From the NCBI GenBank assembly GCA_048213135.1, contig PS015039.1, forward strand, positions 279,619 through 337,967: a DNA stretch of 58,349 nucleotides, given 5' to 3'. Below the pieces are notes generated by a model. That model was not told the origin of the DNA. It was given only the letters and a program-made list of their open reading frames with translations, and ran no database searches. The stretch is from Reclinomonas americana ATCC 50394 (taxonomy: Eukaryota; Jakobida; Jakobea; Jakobida). The position numbers and the translations under genes are program-made. Below are positions 21,304-32,679 of this stretch, in pieces. Each line of letters begins with the position of its first letter. Positions within the stretch are counted from its first letter, which is position 1.

Positions 21304-24300
21304 ATGGGTCTTGATATCGATCTTTTCCGAGTGCGTTGTCTCTTCTTCTCTCACTGACACGCTGTTTTACACAAGCTGACTTGCACTTTTGTGTCATCAT
21401 GGTTTGTCAGGTTGACAAGGGTGGCAATCCCGATCTGGTGCGTGAGTCGCAGCGGCGGCGACACAAGGATGTGACGCTGGTCGATCAGGTCGTGGAGACC
21501 GACACTGAGTGGAGGAGAAGTTGCGCAACATGTGCACATGTCACTCACCACGCACCTCCCACTCTCTCTGCGGCCACCATCTCTCCGCGCTGCTTCCTCT
21601 GCCTTGGGTGTGCATCTCTCTCTTGTGTGTGTGTGTATTGTTCTCACTGTGCGCACANNNNNNNNNNNNNNNNNNNNNNNNNNNNNNNNNNNNNNNNNNN
21701 NNNNNNNNNNNNNNNNNNNNNNNNNNNNNNNNNNNNNNNNNNNNNNNNNNNNNNNNNNNNNNNNNNNNNNNNNNNNNNNNNNNNNNNNNNNNNNNNNNNN
21801 NNNNNNNNNNNNNNNNNNNNNNNNNNNNNNNNNNNNNNNNNNNNNNNNNNNNNNNNNNNNNNNNNNNNNNNNNNNNNNNNNNNNNNNNNNNNNNNNNNNN
21901 NNNNNNNNNNNNNNNNNNNNNNNNNNNNNNNNNNNNNNNNNNNNNNNNNNNNNNNNNNNNNNNNNNNNNNNNNNNNNNNNNNNNNNNNNNNNNNNNNNNN
22001 NNNNNNNNNNNNNNNNNNNNNNNNNNNNNNNNNNNNNNNNNNNNNNNNNNNNNNNNNNNNNNNNNNNNNNNNNNNNNNNNNNNNNNNNNNNNNNNNNNNN
22101 NNNNNNNNNNNNNNNNNNNNNNNNNNNNNNNNNNNNNNNNNNNNNNNNNNNNNNNNNNNNNNNNNNNNNNNNNNNNNNNNNNNNNNNNNNNNNNNNNNNN
22201 NNNNNNNNNNNNNNNNNNNNNNNNNNNNNNNNNNNNNNNNNNNNNNNNNNNNNNNNNNNNNNNNNNNNNNNNNNNNNNNNNNNNNNNNNNNNNNNNNNNN
22301 NNNNNNNNNNNNNNNNNNNNNNNNNNNNNNNNNNNNNNNNNNNNNNNNNNNNNNNNNNNNNNNNNNNNNNNNNNNNNNNNNNNNNNNNNNNNNNNNNNNN
22401 NNNNNNNNNNNNNNNNNNNNNNNNNNNNNNNNNNNNNNNNNNNNNNNNNNNNNNNNNNNNNNNNNNNNNNNNNNNNNNNNNNNNNNNNNNNNNNNNNNNN
22501 NNNNNNNNNNNNNNNNNNNNNNNNNNNNNNNNNNNNNNNNNNNNNNNNNNNNNNAGATAGAGTAGGGAGAGACAACTGATCCCCATCGCCCAGTCAGTGT
22601 GATTGATCACCTTCTTCTTGGCGCCGACAGTCTTCGACACCAGATTAGCAGCCTTGCGCAGGCTGTCAATGTAGCCCGTGACTGCGACAAGCAGAGTGAG
22701 TTGAGAGAGAGAAGTTCCGACATGCCAGCCCACACCGTGCTCACACTTGAGCTCTTTCTCATCANNNNNNNNNNNNNNNNNNNNCCGGCCACCTGCACGA
22801 AAACAATCGCGTTTTTGAACGAATGTGAACATGCATGCAAGGAGCATGGGAGCAAGCGAGACCTTGCGACCCCGATCGAGGTCCATGCCGTCCAGCGCCG
22901 TGAGCAGCTCCACATGGTTGAAGGGCGCCTGCGGCTTCTCAATCTCTCCCCACGTGCGCAGCGTGCGGTTGTCATCCTCGTTGATCGACACTGGCACGCT
23001 CTCGTGCACAATGTTGCCAATCATGCCCAGCGCACGATCCCTCTGCGCCTCCAGCTCCTCCTGTCGCACCACGCTCTGCTTCTCCATCTCCTTCAACACT
23101 GCACGATGCGACTCGTGGTGAGAGTGAGCTCCTTCCCCTCGCACACACAAGGCAGGCGTGACAACGAACCGGGCGACAGCGTCTTCAGCTGGTTGACGCT
23201 GAGGCGGGCAAGCACCTCCTGCGTCACCGTGTCCACCTGCTCAATGATCTCCTGCGGCACTGGGTCGCTGGTGCCATCCTCTTCCCTGGCCTGCGTGCAT
23301 GAACGGAAAGTGAGTGGATGGGAGAGAAGGGGGGAAGGNNNNNNNNNNNNNNNNNNNNNNNNNNNNNNNNNNNNNNNNNNNNNNNNNNNNNNNNNNNNNN
23401 NNNNNNNNNNNNNNNNNNNNNNNNNNNNNNNNNNNNNNNNNNNNNNNNNNNNNNNNNNNNNNNNNNNNNNNNNNNNNNNNNNNNNNNNNNNNNNNNNNNN
23501 NNNNNNNNNNNNNNNNNNNNNNNNNNNNNNNNNNNNNNNNNNNNNNNNNNNNNNNNNNNNNNNNNNNNNNNNNNNNNNNNNNNNNNNNNNNNNNNNNNNN
23601 NNNNNNNNNNNNNNNNNNNNNNNNNNNNNNNNNNNNNNNNNNNNNNNNNNNNNNNNNNNNNNNNNNTGGTCGTGCGTACTTCCTCAAGAACGGCGCCGTG
23701 AGACTGCAGCTGGCACTCATCAACTACGCTGTCAACTTTTTGGTCACCCGCGGCTACACACCGATGTACACGCCGTTCTTCATGCTCAAGAGCGCCATGG
23801 CTCAGGTGGCACAGCTGGAGCAGTTCGACGAGGAGCTGTACAAGGTGACGGGTGAGGGCGACGACAAGTACCTCATTGCCACGTCGGAGCAGACCATTTG
23901 CGGCTACTTTGCCAAGGAGTGGATGGACCCGAAGGAGTTGCCGCTGCGGTGAGCCACATATCCCTTTACATTTTTCAAGTTCCGTGAGATGGTGTTTATT
24001 GACGAGGACGCATGGTGCAGCATTGCGGGCATGTCGACATGCTTCCGCAAGGAGGTCGGCAGCCACGGCAGGGACACACTCGGCATTTTCCGCGTCCACC
24101 AGTTCGAGAAGATTGAGCAGTTTGTGGTGTGCTCGCCGACCGAGTCGTGGGAGATTATGGACACGATGATTGCGAACTCGGAGGCCTTCTACCAGTCGGT
24201 TCGTGAGCGAACAAGCATATGTCCACTTGTTCTCTCGGGTGTCCTGATACAGCGATGTGCACAGCTCGGCCTTCCCTACCGCGTGGTCAGCATTGTCAGC

Positions 24301-24812
24301 GGTGCGCTGAACAACGCGGCCGCCATGAAGTTCGATTTGGAGGCCCTCTTCCCGGCGTCGCAAAAGTTCCGCGAGCTCGTGTCGTGCTCGAACTGCACCG
24401 ACTACCAGGCGCGCCATGTGGAGTGCCGCTTTGGTCTCGGCAAGAAGGTGCTGCTCGCCTCGCTTTTCACACACTTCCCACGCACTTGTCACTCACCCCT
24501 GTAACCTCTCAGACTGCCACCGGCCCCAAGGAGTACGTGCACATGCTCAACTCGACGCTGTGCGCGCTGACTCGCACCATTTGCTGCATCTGCGAGAACT
24601 TCCAGGAGGAGACTGGTGTGCGCGTCCCGGAGGTGCTCGTGCCGTACATGAATGGCCAGACGTTCCTCGAGTTCAAGACCAAGCCGGTGAAGATTGAGGT
24701 GCGTTCACTCCCTTCCGCATGATCCACGAGAGAGAATGTGAGTCTCACAGAGTTTATCTGTCGGCAGGAACCGGCGGTGGCACCTGGCGAAGGCCCGTCG
24801 GCACCGCAGTAA
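21304..24812 (+). CDS. SARS1: Cytosolic seryl-tRNA synthetase (two internal contigs flipped)
   Basis: Charges tRNA-Ser with serine in the cytosol; class II synthetase. Exon 1 encodes MGLDIDLFR and exon 2 [20 protein letters not shown], the classic eukaryotic SerRS start. The catalytic domain reads on the plus strand from 23667: [40 protein letters not shown], motif 2 ([20 protein letters not shown]), [20 protein letters not shown], and motif 3 ([15 protein letters not shown]). It ends [17 protein letters not shown] at 24810-24812. The tRNA-binding coiled-coil arm is encoded on the opposite strand in 22555-22764 ([18 protein letters not shown]) and 22785-23338 ([40 protein letters not shown]). 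Turning each contig round restores order, and at the two testable joins the splice phases match (phase 1 and phase 0). It is most likely an intact gene in a mis-scaffolded region. Confidence 0.92.
22555..22764 (-). other. Mis-oriented contig inside SerRS
   Basis: A 210-bp contig between gaps 21658-22554 and 22765-22784. It carries one SerRS exon on the minus strand ([17 protein letters not shown] …), entered in phase 1, which fits the donor at 21520 on the plus strand. It should be reverse-complemented in place. Confidence 0.85.
22785..23338 (-). other. Second mis-oriented contig inside SerRS
   Basis: A 554-bp contig between gaps 22765-22784 and 23339-23666. Its SerRS exons ([18 protein letters not shown], then [40 protein letters not shown]) read on the minus strand. 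Their place in the protein is after the exon in the contig to the left, so contig order is right and only orientation is wrong. Confidence 0.85.
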
Positions 24813-24978
24813 GTGCATCATCGCGTTTGCTCGGTGAACTTGGATGGTGACGACGACACCTGTCGTATGTGTGGGGTGTGGTGAAAAGTGAAGGATACCA
24901 ATGCGAAAAGTACGTGGTTTGAACATTAACAGTGCATTTCTTTTTTTTTATGAGAGTGGGAAAAACGTGTGGAAATCA
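24813..24978. other. Convergent 3' intergenic region
   Basis: About 165 bp between the stops of SerRS (+) and the next gene (-). It contains a short T-run. No gene seen. Confidence 0.6.
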
Positions 24979-26233
24979 TCATGGCTCTCGCGAGTGTACG
25001 CGCGAGTCGTGCCGTTGTACAGCAGCCGTGTTGAGGGTGGGTGAGTTGGCGACATTGCGGCCAACGGATTCGTCCGACGAGGAGTCGGTGGAGCCGGAGC
25101 TGTCCGACTCGGCATCGTGGTGCTGGCGGCCTGGCATTTCCTCCGGCTGCCCGGGCAAGCGTGCACTCGGCGCCTTGCCCTTGCCGTTGGCGGCGGTCGG
25201 GTGTAGGGCCACCGGACCGGCGGCGTTCAGTTGTTGCCTTCGTGGACTGATGCGAGACCCCGAGAAATCGGCAGATACTGAGCAATCGCGCTGGCTGTAC
25301 GGGTTGCTGATGCTGCTCAACGTGCTCGGATCCCACTGCGCGCGCGCGAGAAGCGAGTGAGTCTCCACGCTCCAGCTGTGTTCTCTCGCGTATTGTCTCA
25401 CCTCTTGGCCCTCAGGCACGTAGTTTGAAGCACCGCGCCCGGCCATTGCGTAAAAGTGCGAACCAAGTGAGGCCGAGGAGCCACGTCGCCCCGACGCCTG
25501 CGCCTCCTGATACGATCGTTCCGACGAGTACGTCGACAGGGTGGTCACCGGTTCCAAGCTCGGATCGTACTCCAACGACACCGTTTGCCTCCACTTGTCC
25601 ACACGACGCAACCTCCGTTGGTGACTCTTGGCCTGCGCCAAAACACAAACAAACAACGATTGTCAATTGATACCAATTGCAACAGCGGCGCACGATCAAT
25701 CAAAGCCAACAACGGACCTCCTTCAACACATGCTCTGGATATCTCTCCAGCGCCTGCAGATACGAGTCCTTTCGTCGCATCCAGTAGCCCACTGTGCCTC
25801 CCGACGAGCCCGTCTCCACAATCTCCACAAGCTCACCCAGTCCGTCACTGTCGGGTCTTCCACCCGCACCCGCCGCTCGTCGCGAGGAGAAGAAGTAGTC
25901 GTTGACCTCACGACCCTATGTACAACATGAAGATGAGCACGAGCAGAAGAAGTTGGACAACTCGGCGGTCAAGCAACGACTGACCTCAGCGAGCAACTTG
26001 AGGCCGTCGGCGACCACTGTCAGTGGTGTTGTGTTGTCCTCCTTGGCGATCTCATCGTCGGCGACCTCGTTGGTCATCTTGGCGTGCAAGTACAAGTGCT
26101 CCTGTGTGAGTGGCAGCACACTGGCCTCGCCAGTCGCGCCTCCGCCACTCAGCACTCCGTTGCTGTTGATCGTCCGCTTGTCGCCCTTCTTGAAGGGCAA
26201 CACCGCACGTGGCTTGCTCGTGCGACACCCCAT
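24979..26233 (-). CDS. Unknown protein with N-terminal myristoylation/palmitoylation motif
   Basis: Minus-strand gene of at least four exons, ATG 26233 to TGA 24979. The N-terminus MGCRTSKPRAVLPFKKG fits the N-myristoylation consensus (Gly2, Ser6) with a Cys at position 3 for palmitoylation and a basic patch, so membrane attachment is likely. The middle is partly folded: VVADGLKLLAEV, REVNDYFFSSRRA, GYWMRRKDSYLQALERYPEH, LRRVDKWRQTVSLEYD. The C-terminal third is Ser/Asp-rich and looks disordered (SDSSGSTDSSSDES). I do not recognise the family. Confidence 0.65.
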
Positions 26234-26965
26234 GGAAGAGCGATTAACCGACTTGGCGTGGTGCGGTTATTGTGCTCTTCTCTCGCACGACACACGAAAG
26301 AAAACAAGACGTCGATAGGAGGCGGGCTGAGTTGTTCACCAACAGCGCGCACTCGGGTGAGAGTGCGGTGTAGTGCGGCGACTGAAACTCGGTGTCTGAG
26401 TGTGTGTGTGTGTGTGTGCGCGCTGAACACGTGCCTAGAAAACCGTTTTTGTCCTCTATCAATTCCGGTATGTCTATCGTCGGACAACTTCTCGAATATT
26501 GCTTCTCTCGTTGCTCAGCAAAACGTCTCGTGACCTCCGACTCTGCTTAGAATTCAACATCCACACGCAAAGCTTTGCCTCGGCCTTTCCGTGACGTTAT
26601 AATTGTATGATTTGCAACGAGCATCAAAACAAGGGGATGCGGTATATTTATGACGCCGGTGATGACGGCGGCTGCGAGGAGAACGCCAGCCGGAGAATAC
26701 ATGGACAGGATGTGCCATGACATCAAAAATGCTGCGCTGCGGCTCAAGCGGCAGTCGAGCAGTCGGCGCCCTTCCAGCCAGCGTTGCAAATGCAGGCACC
26801 AGAACCCGAGCAGCGACCGCGACCTATGCAGACGCGATCAGTGAGTGACAACACTCAGGCCGCTAACCACACAAACAGCCACTCTTCACCATTGCACGAC
26901 TCCACAGGGCGGCAGCCACCTGCGCAAACAGACACGACCGTCAGTGGCTACTCACAGCAAGCATC
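26234..26965 (+). CDS. Possible small spliced gene in an otherwise empty interval
   Basis: The interval between two minus-strand genes has one weak candidate on the plus strand. ATG 26650 starts MTPVMTAAARRTPAGEYMDR, then a basic Ser-rich stretch. A GTGAGT donor sits near 26842 and a TCCACAG acceptor near 26909. If spliced, the frame closes within a few bases of the PhoD stop on the other strand. No homology is recognised. The rest (26234-26600) shows only a short (GT)n tract at about 26400-26418. Confidence 0.25.
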
Positions 26966-29900
26966 TCACTGGGAGGTGACGCAACAGTTGGGGCCTCCAA
27001 TACCCGCGTAACAGCGGCAACGTCCGGCCACGCATTGGCTGCATACACACAAACAAACACACACACGGACAGCGAAGCAGACCGTCAGCAGCAACCCCCG
27101 ATAAACATTGCAATTGGACCACCCACCCACTGCAAACAAAACAGTCACAACTGAGTAAGCCACTGCGTGAGAAGACAAGGAGCAATTCGCTAGACGACGC
27201 AACTTGTACAAGCTGGCGTTCGCACTCCACGGACCATTGCACTGCGGGTCACTCGTACACACCGCCGGCGAAATAATCACCGACTCGTCGCGCGGAACAA
27301 CAAACACGTCGCGGCTGGCGACGATCGCGGAGCCCGACGGCGCAGCATGCGCTTGCACGCGGTTCAGTGTCTTGAAGGTGACGNNNNNNNNNNNNNNNNN
27401 NNNNNNNNNNNNNNNNNNNNNNNNNNNNNNNNNNNNNNNNNNNNNNNNNNNNNNNNNNNNNNNNNNNNNNNNNNNNNNNNNNNNNNNNNNNNNNNNNNNN
27501 NNNNNNNNNNNNNNNNNNNNNNNNNNNNNNNNNNNNNNNNNNNNNNNNNNNNNNNNNNNNNNNNNNNNNNNNNNNNNNNNNNNNNNNNNNNNNNNNNNNN
27601 NNNNNNNNNNNNNNNNNNNNNNNNNNNNNNNNNNNNNNNNNNNNNNNNNNNNNNNNNNNNNNNNNNNNNNNNNNNNNNNNNNNNNNNNNNNNNNNNNNNN
27701 NNNNNNNNNNNNNNNNNNNNNNNNNNNNNNNNNNNNNNNNNNNNNNNNNNNNNNNNNNNNNNNNNNNNNNNNNNNNNNNNNNNNNNNNNNNNNNNNNNNN
27801 NNNNNNNNNNNNNNNNNNNNNNNNNNNNNNNNNNNNNNNNNNNNNNNNNNNNNNNNNNNNNNNNNNNNNNNNNNNNNNNNNNNNNNNNNNNNNNNNNNNN
27901 NNNNNNNNNNNNNNNNNNNNNNNNNNNNNNNNNNNNNNNNNCCACCACGTTGTAGCCCTCCACGTCCGTGCGCACATGTTTGAACCACGGATTCGCACCC
28001 CACGCGCTATACAGCGAAGTGAGCTGCACCAGGGACGCTGAAGACATAAACATTACGTTAGTCTCGACAGGAAACACACGAGCGTCTCACTCGTCCTGTC
28101 GTAGCGTACCGAACGACGCGCTCGTCTTCAGACCAGCGAGCTGCACGAACACAATAATCTCAGCTGAGCATCACTGTATCTCTCTCTCTCTCTCGCAGTC
28201 CTCTCTGTCACGCACCACAGCATCAGTCGTGGCGTCCAGCAACGCACCGGGCACCGAATACGACAGCTTGTTGCGCAACTGCGGGCGGATGGTGTCGGCC
28301 AGTTGGTCGGCAGTCGCCGGCTTGCGACCGCTGGTCTGCATGGCGACGAGCATGAGCGTTTGGGAGAGGAAGGAAGTCACGCTCACTTCAAAGAAAAGTG
28401 GGAGAGAGAGAGAGAGAGAACTGTCTATCTCTTCAGGTGCGCAACACAGTATTTCCCCTATCAGCCACATCTTCTCCACGCTCACTCTCCCCCCTCTACT
28501 ACTCCCACGGTATTTGTGTCGAAACGCAACGAAATCAAACATCGGCACATACATGCTGATGTTACCGATGTTCGGCACCGGAATGGTGAATGGGAACGAC
28601 ACCAGCGGCAACAAGGACGCAGGCGCTGTCAAGTTGAGGAAGGAAGCGTTCGAGGTGCTGCTCATGCCCGGCGTGACAAACTCGACGCCCACTGCCGCCA
28701 CCGACGGGTCGGTGGCCTTGCTGAAGTCGTCATACAGCTGCGAGGGAGAAGGAGAGAAAGTAGGAGACTTGAGACAAGAGAAGTGAGATCTACACCAGAG
28801 CGTGGGCGCAACATGAGCAGCCACCGCTGAATGCAAGTCGCCAGTCAGCACCACCAGGTTCTTCACACCGGTCTGACGCACGTAGCCGAGAATGTCGGCA
28901 CGCTCAGTCGCATAGCCGTCCCACCCATCTACGAAGCAAGAGCACACACACAAAAGTGAATACACGGCAGCGTGTTGCGACACTGCCATTCTTGCTCGTA
29001 CAAACCAGCTGAGAACAAGAACAGCGACAGGTACGGTCCAAGAGTGGCTTTCTGTCCAGTGGCAGCGAGCGCCTGCGAGTTGATCTTGTTCTGACGAATG
29101 TCGGGCTCGATGTAGCCGAACGCGATCGCATTCGCTGCAGCCTGTGCCTTCTGCGTCGGTGCAGCAGTGGCCGCATTGAAGGCTGCCACCGCCACTCCCG
29201 CCTGCGTTGCAGTCAGACCAGCGGCGACGGCAGCAGCCGTTGCATCGCCGGCAGTCGCCGTGGCCACCGCAATCGCTCCGGCTGCTGCCGCGGCCGTGCT
29301 CTGTGTGGCACCAGCAAAGCTAGCAGCCACAATCGTCGCTGCCACTGGCTCTGGAAGCATGAATGCTGCGGCAGCGTTGGTGATGGACGTGGTCAGCGAC
29401 GGCACGCTCTGCAGTGCCACCAGTGTGGCCACAGCACGGAGGGCATTGATCTCGTTGCGTGCCACAATGACTTCGTTTCCCCACAGGCGCCAAATGGCAG
29501 ATGAGTTCGAGAGCTGCGACTTGAGCCACTCGCGCTGCGGCTTGCCGAGCATGGTAGTGAGCGCGAGCGGATCGTTGGGGTTCAGCGCCGTCGCCTTGGC
29601 GATCAACGCGGCTTCAGCGGCAGCGCGGAGTGCATCGTCGACAACCTGACGTGAGCCTACGCTTCCAATTTCTTGGCCAGTGAGCGGGTTGATGGTGGTC
29701 TCCGGAATAGTCTGCGCAAGCACAGTGCTGTGAGCTGCAGAGAAAAGAGAAGGAAAATAGTGTGCGTGCGTGCTCTCTCTCTCTCTCTCTGTGTATGTGC
29801 ACGTGGATGGGTGTACTGTAACGTACATGATCCGAGCAATAGACACGCGAGTCCGTGACAAACAGGTGAGCGAGGTTGCCGACTGCGATACATGTGTGAG

Positions 29901-31379
29901 ACAACGTCTTTCTCAACGCAACATGCCGGACAGGTGCGTACGCAACACAAAAAGTCGCGATAGATGCGCACAACGTCGTAGCTGTCGGGGTTGCTGGTGT
30001 CGAGGACAACATCGGCCGGCGTGAACTCGAACCACGCTGTGGAGGCCGAGCGCCGGCGTTGCGGCACCGCTGGATTCGAGTTCGGGTACGTGTCATGATC
30101 CATCCAGCCGTCATTGGAGAACTCGTGGTCGTCCCAGCTGCGACAACAAAGTATCACGATCAGCGAGAGCGAATAGAGGAAATCAAGTCCCAACGCAACA
30201 TGACGATGAATGGGAAGTACTCGTGTGCGCGCTGCAGGCGTGCATCGGTGCGGTATGTGGCGTACAGGGTGCGGAAGTCTTCCAGCGTATCTCTGCATCA
30301 CGCACGTGTGCTGGAGTGAGTCGCGACAGTACCCTGTGCACATGGAGCAGGAGAGATAGCAAAAACGCACGCGCGGTACGGGTTTGTGCCGTCAACGTCG
30401 GCCAAGTCACCCACGCCGTTCGGCAGCAAGAACGGCGGATGCGCAGCTTCGCCAGTGGGGTTCTGTGAACGACAATAAGAAGCTGAATGAAACACACGCT
30501 ACTTGCAAGAGAACACACCGTTGCGGAGCCAATTGTCGGGCTGCAACGAGAAAAAGGAGGAGACAAGGGAGAAGAATGTCAGTCTTTCTCTCACTCTTCC
30601 CTCACGCACGGTTTCTTGCACCACCGCACGCAACTACTCGTAAATGTAGTCACCCAGATGCAGCACGAAATCGACATCGCGCTCGTTGTCGACAAGATCC
30701 GTGTAGCCGCCCCAGTGATTGTCGGACCAGTCCTGGCAAGTGATCATCGCAACCTTCAGCCGCGACACTGCGCTGGATCCAGGCGACGGGAATGTCTTGA
30801 AGCGGCCGACCTGTGAAAATGTAGGAAGTGTTACGTGAGCAGAGAACTCATTCTACCGCTCACAGCTCGTGACGCACTCGAGACAGCACGCTGCCGGCCT
30901 GGAATTGATAGTAGTACGTGGTGTTAGGCTGCAGATTGGTGACCTTCTGCCGCGCGGTCATGTGGAGAGAGCTCGACGCGGTGACCTTGAGGTCGACAAC
31001 AAACGGGCCGACCAGTGCCGCACTGCACACATGCACCAGAAATGATGATCCGTGAGTGCAGGTACAGCAGGGAGACCCATGCTCCGTCGCAACTTGCTCT
31101 CCATGCTGCCGGCGTTGGCAGCAGTGCTGCTCACGCGCAGTGAAATCGAGACACTCGACAGGACGGGCAGTGGGCCGGCGGCGGGCGCATCGAGAGGCAC
31201 CACGCGTGCCCACAAGACGGCACTGTTGTGTGTCGGGTCGCCCGAGGCCACACTTTGCGGGAACTGCAAAGAAGACACGCGCGTGCGTGGTCAGCTGAGT
31301 GATGAGTGGAAAGGAAGGGTGATCGTATCGAGGCACACTCACCTTCCAGTTGCTGCCAGTGGCGTCGGGAGTCGGTGGT

Positions 31380-31414
<35 letters not shown>

Positions 31415-32221
31415 AGCCGTGCCTGTGCACTGAGCACCAAAGCGTCCAGCGGCGCAGCTGCCACAGTTGGTGCCCGCAAAGGGGAACGGGCACTGCACGC
31501 ACGCCACTGTGAGCATGAGAGAATTTCTCCGAGAAGCACACACACACTCTCTCTTTTCTCTCTCTCTCTCACGCAACGTAGCAAGTGCCATCATTCAAGC
31601 ACAGACCGCGACCGCTGCAGGTGACGGCGTCGGTGCAAGCAACGGGATTCTGCACGTACTGATCGGGGCCTTGGCCACAGAACGGGTGACCGGTCTTCTT
31701 GTAGTTCGGGGCGCAGACTTCGCAGTTGGCGCCGCGGTACTGCCAGACAACAAACACCACAGACGGTGTACTAATGTGAGAAAACAAGAGATACTACCTT
31801 AGGCCATCATGATGCGCATCATATCACCTGGATGTTGCAGACACAGGAGCCATTGACACAATTGCCGCCGGGTTGGCTGCATTGCGTGCCACTGGTGCAT
31901 GCACCGCCTGCGGGAGGTGCGCAAGAGCAGTCATGAAATGGCACAGCAGCAAAAAAGAGACATAGAGAGCGACGTACCTCCTGTCTGCGCAGTGACGTGT
32001 GTCACGACCAGCAACACCAAGAATGCGGCACTGCGAGAGAGAGAGAACACACACAACACACACGCACACACACGCAAGACGATGAGTGAGACACGGACAA
32101 ACAGTGTCGTGTGTGTCCTGGGAGCCAGAGGGCACGCGCTCGCACCCTGCACAACAAGTGTCAGCAAGGGCACAAGAAAGAGAGAGAATGCAAAAGAGAG
32201 ACGCACTGAGAGTAATGACAC
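26966..32221 (-). CDS. Secreted PhoD-like phosphatase with EGF-like modules at both ends
   Basis: Long minus-strand gene, stop TGA 26966. PhoD enzymes are metal-dependent phosphomono/diesterases, usually secreted. The core is intact: MITCQDW (metal-ligand Cys), HLGDYIYE, WDDHEFSNDGW, VVLTGDLHSAVAAHV. N-terminal to it are EGF-like repeats (CSQPGGNCVNGSCVCN; CSGRGLCLNDGTCY joined to CPFPFAGTNC), a polyproline stretch and a fibronectin-like strand region (NLQPNTTYYYQFQAG). The C-terminus has one more EGF-like motif (CVAGRCRCYAGIGGPNC). An Ala-rich insert of more than 100 residues sits between WRLWGNEVIVARN and the GDLH motif (29090-29450). The start is uncertain: a hydrophobic leader (SAAFLVLLVVTHVTAQ) is encoded at about 31978-32034, and ATG codons at 32221 (MSLLSVRLSFAFSLFLVPLL) or 32408 could supply exon 1. 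A 558-base gap (27384-27941) lies near the 3' end. Two introns use GTTGCG. Confidence 0.8.
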
Positions 32222-32679
32222 GGCTGTGCATGGCTCTCCGGGAACCTCAAAAGTGTGCGTGGATCGGAGAAATCAAGTTTGTTCGGTCGACAATGGTCGT
32301 CGCCGACTCCTTCGCACTCACTTGAGAACTGCCCTGCTGGAGGCAGCAAATGAGTGCGGTGAGTTGTTGCTGTTAGAAGACAACGAAAAGCCACTCTTGC
32401 GCAGCATGTCCGCTAATCAGCTGCATTCCTGACATACCACCAGGGAGTGAAAGTGAAAGCGGCCTCGCCGCCGAAGATTTTGCTTGGGAGCAGCAAGCAT
32501 AATCTGCGCAGATGTGTCAGAAGGACAACTGAGAAAAAATCATTGAATATCAGACACATCTCGGCGGAGTTTTGAAGCATCCGTTCAACGTCGACCTTTC
32601 ACTGCATCTCAACGAAAAAAGCACCGCGACACAAAGTTGGAGAAAAAGACAAAACAAAAAAGAAACCTGGCGTGCTCGA
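32222..32679. other. Intergenic region between PhoD-like and kinesin-like genes
   Basis: It holds a possible first exon of the PhoD gene (32408-32323, MLRKSGFSLSSNSNN …) with a GTGAGT donor. Nothing else is recognisable. Confidence 0.4.

Noticed and set aside
22555-23338. A separate antisense seryl-tRNA synthetase gene or trans-splicing
   Set aside because: The minus-strand exons are exactly those missing from the plus-strand gene and their phases fit after flipping the contigs. No start codon region or catalytic domain exists on the minus strand.
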